A stretch of 28,909 nt of DNA, taken from positions 1 to 28,909 of the forward strand of contig CAZDKY010000004.1 in the NCBI GenBank assembly GCA_964506505.1, given 5' to 3'. A program made the position numbers and the translations under genes. The number at the start of each line of letters is the position of its first letter. The first letter of the stretch is position 1. The notes under the pieces are model-generated. The model was not told the origin of the DNA, did not search any database, and worked only from the letters and a program-made list of their open reading frames with translations. Origin of the DNA: M55B129 sp964506505. Lineage in GTDB: Bacteria > Bacillota > Dethiobacteria > DTU022. Positions 24,937 to 28,909 of this stretch are shown here, in pieces.

Positions 24937-26081
24937 AATTTATCCCCTCCCCACTTTTCTGTAACTGTTCCCTGTTTCACTGCCAGCCGGCAAATTTGTT
25001 CCAGCATCGTACCGGTCAGATCGATTCCCCCGGCTAAAATCAGATTGACCAGTGCCGGCTTCTGATCCATGTCGTAGAATGCAGCCTTTAACTCCTGCCC
25101 CATAATCCCGCCAACACCTGCAGAACAATTGCGATCAATGGCAATTACCTTTTCGATAGACTTTTCTTTAATAAGTTTACTAATTTCTGCAGCGGGGAAG
25201 GGTCTGAACATGCGCAGCTGAATAAGGCCTGTCTCAGGCAGCTCCGGCAGCTTCCATCTTACAGTCTCGGACATCGCTCCGGCTGTGACAATGACATTTT
25301 TCGCTCCCCGGGGGATCAATGTTTCAATACAACCATAACGTCGGCCAAAAGTGGCGGCAAATTGATCATTGATTATTTTGTAATGATCCGCCGCGGCGAG
25401 CATATCATTATGGGTTTTGCCGTTTAGCTGGTGCAGTCTTTCCGAAGTGGTCAGCCCGTGAATGTTGGCGGGGCTGCCGGGAATAACCTGGCCCCTGAAG
25501 GAAGGCTTGCCAATGAAAGAAGCGACCGTTTCGCTGTCCGGGACATCGATCGCTTCATAAGTGTGGGATATGTAAAAACCATCGAAAACCACCATACAGG
25601 GTAAAAGTATTTTTTCCGCAAGGACAAAAGCCTGCAGAATGGTATCAAACACTTCCTGGGCTCCGGCACAGTAGATCTGTATCCAGCCGGTGTCTCTCTG
25701 GCTGAGACTGTCTCCCTGGTCGGGATCGAGGCACCAGGGCGCACCGATGGCGCGGTTTACATTGGCCATGACAACAGGCAATCGCGCTCCGCAGCACCAG
25801 TGAGTCATTTCATGCATGTAAGCAAGCCCTTGCGAGGCAGTGGCCGTGAAGACCCTGGCTCCTGCCGCTGCCGCTCCGTTACAGCAGGAGAGCGCCGAAT
25901 ATTCCGATTCGACACTGACAAATTCACCTTTTAACTGTCCTTTGGCAGCAAAGTTAGCCAGAGCTTCGACGATAGCAGTCTGAGGAGTAATAGGATAGGC
26001 GGCAATGAGGTCCACCCCTGCCTTTAGCACTGCTGTCGCTGCAGCCTGGTTACCGCTCATCAGTTCAAAAGCCATCTTCAT
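24933..26081 (-). CDS. 2-oxoacid:acceptor oxidoreductase alpha subunit (PorA-like)
   Basis: Subunit carrying the pyrimidine-binding and C-terminal domains. About 382 residues. Family marks are AAYPITPQT near residue 30, ATASQGLAYMHEMTHW, the RDTGWIQIY block typical of PorA-like proteins, and a C-terminal DRNCSAG region. ATG at 26081 overlaps the upstream stop as ATGA; an ATG two codons later is slightly better spaced from AAGGAGGAAG, so either may be used. Overlaps bind it to both neighbours, implying stoichiometric expression. Confidence 0.91.
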   Translation of the reverse strand: MKMAFELMSGNQAAATAVLKAGVDLIAAYPITPQTAIVEALANFAAKGQLKGEFVSVESEYSALSCCNGAAAAGARVFTATASQGLAYMHEMTHWCCGARLPVVMANVNRAIGAPWCLDPDQGDSLSQRDTGWIQIYCAGAQEVFDTILQAFVLAEKILLPCMVVFDGFYISHTYEAIDVPDSETVASFIGKPSFRGQVIPGSPANIHGLTTSERLHQLNGKTHNDMLAAADHYKIINDQFAATFGRRYGCIETLIPRGAKNVIVTAGAMSETVRWKLPELPETGLIQLRMFRPFPAAEISKLIKEKSIEKVIAIDRNCSAGVGGIMGQELKAAFYDMDQKPALVNLILAGGIDLTGTMLEQICRLAVKQGTVTEKWGGDKL

Positions 26082-27622
26082 CTTCCTCCTTCCATTACCA
26101 GGGCCCTGGAGGGACATTCTTTTTCACAGATGCCGCACCCCTTGCAGTATTCAAGATCAAATTCACAGCGCCCGTCGACTATCCTGACCGCCAGGTCTGG
26201 ACAAAAGAGGTAGCATATTCCGCATGAAGTGCAGGTGCCACATCCCAAACAGCGGTCTGCTTCATCTATCGGCGACAGCTGCTTTCCAAGGGGCTGAAAA
26301 TATGTCCCGACAGCCAAATTTAGTTCTTCAAAAGCAACCGCTGCAGTTTCTACTTTATATATCGTCGGTCCGGTCAGTCCTTCCAGGTCTGCTTTAATGC
26401 TTAAAGCCGCTATCCGCCCCGCTTTGATCGCTTCAGCTACAGTAGAGGGCCCGCTAACCAGATCTCCTCCTGCAAAAAGGCGCTGATGATCTTTCAGGTT
26501 TTCGAACAGGGAATAATCAGCCTTTTGTCCCAGGGCCATAATCAATGTGCCGCATTGCCTGGTGGAAATACGGGTTTTATCGATGTGCAAACCCTGGCGG
26601 CTTGTTCTGCTGTAAGCAAAAACAACTTTTTTGATTTTCCCCTGTTCACTTTTTATTTCACAGGGCACGGCATTAAAGTTAAGCTCGACTCCTTCCTTAA
26701 CCGCTGCTTCAACTTCTCCCTGTTCGGCCGGCATTTCCAGCCTGCTTCGTCGATAGAACAGGCTAACCTGTTTGACTCCGTCGAGCCTCAGGGCCATTCT
26801 TGCACTGTCGACGGCGGCATTACCACCACCGATAATAAAAACCGGCCCCTCCAGATCCGGTTTTCCCCCTCGATTAACGGTAGAAAGGAAATCCAGGGCA
26901 GTCCATACTCCCGGAAGATCTTCACCTTTTATGGACGACCGGCGGGACAACCAGGCTCCCGTGGCCAGAAATACCCGATCATAGTCTCTATATAGCTCCT
27001 CAAGGCTCAGATCGCTGCCGACCCGGCAACGACAAAAAAACTTTATTCCATCCTCCTGGAGAACGGCAATTTCTTTCTGCATTATACTTCGCGGCAACCT
27101 GTATACGGGAATGCCAAGGTTAAGCATGCCGCCAGGCTGCTCCTCTCTTTCAAATACTGATACATCGTAACCTGCTTCATTGAGATAAAAAGCGCAGCTC
27201 AGCCCGGCAGGTCCGGAACCGACCACCGCTATTTTTCCCAGTGTCGGCGAAAGCTTTTGTCGTGGCCGGTAATTTCTCAGACGCCACAGTCCTATTGCTT
27301 TTTCCACTTCCGGGATTGCTATCGGCTCGTCCAGTTGACCTCGGTTGCAGTTATCAGTGCAGGGATGAAAACATACCTGACCGGTCAGGGCCGGAAATGG
27401 GTTTTTCCGTTTCATTATCTGCCAGGCTTCTTCCCATTTTTCCAGTTTCACTGCTTCCAGCCAGGAGGGCACTTCCCCGTCAAGCAGGCAGTCGAGACTG
27501 CAGGGAGAGGCCCTGTTGCCCCGGCGCGGTGTAAGAATACTCCACTCTCCTGTTTTGTTGGCTGTGCTTGGTTCACAACCAACCAGATAGGGCGTTGCAT
27601 CAACCTTCGTTTCAGTTGACAA
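26078..27622 (-). CDS. FAD/NAD(P)H oxidoreductase fused to a ferredoxin-like domain (GltD-PorD type)
   Basis: 514 residues, apparently the electron exit of the 2-oxoacid enzyme. N-terminal GltD-type cysteines at 41, 45, 84, 88 and 92; FAD site GSGPAG at 135-140; NAD(P) site GGGNAA at 265-270 followed by YRRSR; FAD-closing FAGGD near 384. The last 65 residues form a ferredoxin domain with an unusual six-cysteine run (458, 461, 464, 467, 470, 474) and a standard cluster (493, 496, 499, 503). TTG start behind AAGGAGGTG, overlapping the gamma gene by 11 bases. The make-up resembles the FAD subunit of NAD-dependent phenylglyoxylate dehydrogenase (PadH), but with the delta ferredoxin fused on. NAD versus NADP is undecided. 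Confidence 0.88.
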   Translation of the reverse strand: MSTETKVDATPYLVGCEPSTANKTGEWSILTPRRGNRASPCSLDCLLDGEVPSWLEAVKLEKWEEAWQIMKRKNPFPALTGQVCFHPCTDNCNRGQLDEPIAIPEVEKAIGLWRLRNYRPRQKLSPTLGKIAVVGSGPAGLSCAFYLNEAGYDVSVFEREEQPGGMLNLGIPVYRLPRSIMQKEIAVLQEDGIKFFCRCRVGSDLSLEELYRDYDRVFLATGAWLSRRSSIKGEDLPGVWTALDFLSTVNRGGKPDLEGPVFIIGGGNAAVDSARMALRLDGVKQVSLFYRRSRLEMPAEQGEVEAAVKEGVELNFNAVPCEIKSEQGKIKKVVFAYSRTSRQGLHIDKTRISTRQCGTLIMALGQKADYSLFENLKDHQRLFAGGDLVSGPSTVAEAIKAGRIAALSIKADLEGLTGPTIYKVETAAVAFEELNLAVGTYFQPLGKQLSPIDEADRCLGCGTCTSCGICYLFCPDLAVRIVDGRCEFDLEYCKGCGICEKECPSRALVMEGGR

Positions 27623-28187
27623 TCCGTTCCACCTCCTTAACCATGGAAAAACCTTCTTCAGCCGCTTTTAAATTGGCGGCGATACTGGTGCTGACCCTCT
27701 TACGGATAGCATTAAAGAGATTTTCCATGGAAGAAAATCCGCTGATCCTGACCATCGATCCGAGCATAACTGTATTAACAAGAGGAAAACTGCCGATAGT
27801 TAAATTGTATTTCCAGGCAATAGCAGTAGCATCCACGGTATAAACAGCGGCTGCTCCTTTTAGCTCAATCTCCCGCCGAAGATCTTCTTCTTCGGCGGCA
27901 GCATTGACGATCACTATGCTTTTTTCCGTAATCCCGGCCGTCATATTATTTTTGTTCAGAGTAGCATCAAGCATGACAATATAATCGGGTCTGTAGATCC
28001 GGCTTCGTGGCATCAGCCTTCTTTCACTGACCCGGATAAAAGCAGTTACCGGCGCACCGCGGCGTTCGGCACCAAAAAGTGAGAAAGCCCTTGCATATTT
28101 ACCGGTTAAAAAAACCGATTCGGCAAAAATTGAAGCAGCCACAACGATACCTTGTCCGCCCCGGCCATGCAGTCTGAATTCGCTCAT
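27612..28187 (-). CDS. 2-oxoacid:acceptor oxidoreductase gamma subunit (PorG-like)
   Basis: 191-residue gamma domain expected to bind CoA and join the alpha and beta subunits. The N-terminal block FRLHGRGGQGIVVAA is diagnostic, followed by the FGAERRGAPVTAFIR segment. I place the start at ATG 28187, where ATGA overlaps the stop of the upstream small gene; the open frame extends 21 codons further but lacks family sequence. Gamma, FAD-delta, alpha and beta follow one another with overlaps only, so this is one translationally coupled unit. Confidence 0.91.
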   Translation of the reverse strand: MSEFRLHGRGGQGIVVAASIFAESVFLTGKYARAFSLFGAERRGAPVTAFIRVSERRLMPRSRIYRPDYIVMLDATLNKNNMTAGITEKSIVIVNAAAEEEDLRREIELKGAAAVYTVDATAIAWKYNLTIGSFPLVNTVMLGSMVRISGFSSMENLFNAIRKRVSTSIAANLKAAEEGFSMVKEVERIVN

Positions 28188-28459
28188 CCTTTCCAAAGCC
28201 TGTCCACCTCCCTGCAATATATTGCACAGGGCAATTGTTTGCCTGCACAATAGTGCATTATTGCTTCCAGATCATTGACGCCATTCTTAACGACAGTTTC
28301 TCTTCCGCCAGCCTGGCCATGAAAATTGACATAAGCAACCCTCCCCGCAACTGATTCTCTTATATAAATATTCGCAATTTTCATACCACAACTTGCTTCT
28401 AGCTGCCACGGCGCACTTAATATCCATATCTTTCTTTCAAACACCGCATCATCACTCAC
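28184..28459 (-). CDS. Small protein of unknown function leading the 2-oxoacid oxidoreductase operon
   Basis: I do not recognise this family. The GTG start at 28459 is preceded by AGGAGG with a 6-base spacer, and the stop overlaps the gamma start as ATGA, so it is very likely translated and coupled to the enzyme genes. 91 residues, no signal peptide or membrane segment, four cysteines (24, 71, 78, 82), the last three clustered near the C-terminus (YCAG, LPCAI, YCRE), and an end in VDRLWKG. It could be an accessory or assembly factor or a redox-sensing partner of the complex; this is speculation from position. The frame is open 36 codons further upstream, but that part is palindromic-element sequence. 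Confidence 0.75.
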   Translation of the reverse strand: MSDDAVFERKIWILSAPWQLEASCGMKIANIYIRESVAGRVAYVNFHGQAGGRETVVKNGVNDLEAIMHYCAGKQLPCAIYCREVDRLWKG

Positions 28460-28464
28460 AGGTT

Positions 28465-28646
28465 GCCTCCTGCATAACACCACACGCTGGCTTTGTATCA
28501 AAGTATTGAAGGTGCTCGGATTTTCAGGCTGCGTCAGAACTCGCCCGCCTGCCGCTCGCTCAGACAACTGCCGCAGGCATTCTGAAAATCCTGTGCTCTT
28601 CTCGTTTCTTGCAAAGCCTGATGCGCATATGTGTTATGCAGGAGGC
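28465..28646. repeat. 182-bp nested palindromic element before the operon
   Basis: The ends are 16-bp perfect inverted repeats (28465-28480 and 28631-28646, GCCTCCTGCATAACAC and its complement). Nested inside are GGCTTTG/CAAAGCC (28489-28495, 28612-28618), GGATTTTCAG/CTGAAAATCC (28518-28527, 28582-28591) and CTGCG/CGCAG (28529-28533, 28572-28576). The left end contains the ribosome site of the 91-residue protein. It could be a MITE-like insertion or a structured leader; no clear target duplication flanks it. Confidence 0.85.
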
Positions 28647-28808
28647 TTTATCTTTTGCCTTCAGCAGAGGGTTGCCAGGTACCGGATCTGCTGCCCATAA
28701 CCTTTTTTTATGCCAGTATTTATTTGATGCCGAAAAAGTTCATCTGCTTTAAAGAGCAATCCGGTGGTGAGCTTAGTGGATAGTTAAGATAGGCTTGGCA
28801 ATTATTGA

Positions 28809-28909
28809 CTGCCGGTTGAAGAAAGTTTCCGGCAGAAAGAGGGCCAAACAATACCGGCAACGCGAACTAAAGCGAGAAGCTCAGAAGTGACAGTGAGCCA
28901 AGGGGAGGA
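28809..28909 (+). repeat. Dispersed repeat copy C, cut by the window end
   Basis: It begins with a 7-bp inverted repeat, CTGCCGG (28809-28815) with CCGGCAG (28829-28835). From 28831 it matches copy B (14652 on) at about 41 of 47 positions, then shows CAGAAGTGA (28882-28890) as in copy A. The sequence runs off the window, so the true length is unknown. Confidence 0.7.

Larger units (their letters stand above)
28460..28909. other. 450-bp upstream noncoding region
   Basis: It holds the palindromic element (28465-28646), then about 160 bases with no gene or convincing promoter that I can see, and a dispersed-repeat copy at the window edge. The transcript for the 28459-24031 operon must start in or beyond this region. 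A smaller dyad, CAGCAG/CTGCTG, lies at about 28661-28693. Confidence 0.6.

Noticed and set aside
28460..28567. 36-codon upstream extension of the 91-residue gene
   Set aside because: It lies inside the palindromic element, has no ribosome site, and the GTG at 28459 has an excellent one.
28465..28646. CRISPR or intrinsic terminator reading of the palindrome
   Set aside because: There is one nested inverted repeat rather than direct repeats with spacers, and no T-run follows the stem on either strand.

Overview
The window looks like chromosome of an anaerobic, low-to-mid-GC Gram-positive bacterium, most likely class Clostridia. This rests on gene order (rpsB-tsf-pyrH-frr-uppS-cdsA), strong AGGAGG-type ribosome binding sites, frequent GTG/TTG starts, a pyruvate kinase carrying a C-terminal PEP-utiliser domain, a short EF-Ts, and oxygen-sensitive enzymes (class I two-subunit fumarase, 2-oxoacid:acceptor oxidoreductase). 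I cannot name the genus. I see no tRNA, rRNA, CRISPR array, phage gene or transposase.

Layout. 1-226: noncoding, with an inverted repeat and a probable copy of a dispersed repeat. 227-4874 (minus): rpsB, tsf, terminator, pyrH, frr, uppS, cdsA, i.e. translation factors, UMP kinase and the start of polyprenyl and phospholipid synthesis; the usual dxr/rseP continuation does not follow cdsA directly. 5111-6391 (plus): a DUF1015 protein, divergent from rpsB with back-to-back promoters. 6421-13143 (minus): dnaE, pyk, a YbgC-like thioesterase with an apparent ATT start, and a histone-deacetylase-family hydrolase. 13414-14481 (plus): an AI-2E-family membrane protein. 14482-14908: noncoding with a second repeat copy. 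14909-18452 (plus): nth, a LonB-type protease and trmL, chained by 1-base TAATG overlaps.

18550-28459 (minus) is a C4-acid and 2-oxoacid block. In transcription order it holds a 91-residue protein of unknown function, the gamma subunit of a 2-oxoacid oxidoreductase, an FAD/NAD(P)H subunit fused to a ferredoxin-like domain, the alpha and beta subunits, fumarase alpha and beta, NAD-type malic enzyme, and an iron-sulfur plus flavoprotein pair of the fumarate reductase type with no membrane anchor. Together they could link succinate, fumarate, malate, pyruvate and acetyl-CoA, with electrons passing to or from NAD(P)H and ferredoxin. Direction is not decided by sequence; either fermentative fumarate reduction or oxidation of C4 acids fits.

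The most unusual structure is a 182-bp nested palindrome (28465-28646) directly before the 2-oxoacid oxidoreductase operon. Its terminal 16-bp perfect inverted repeat contains the ribosome binding site of the first gene, so the transcript could fold into a long hairpin that hides that site. The window ends (to 28909) in a third copy of the dispersed repeat.
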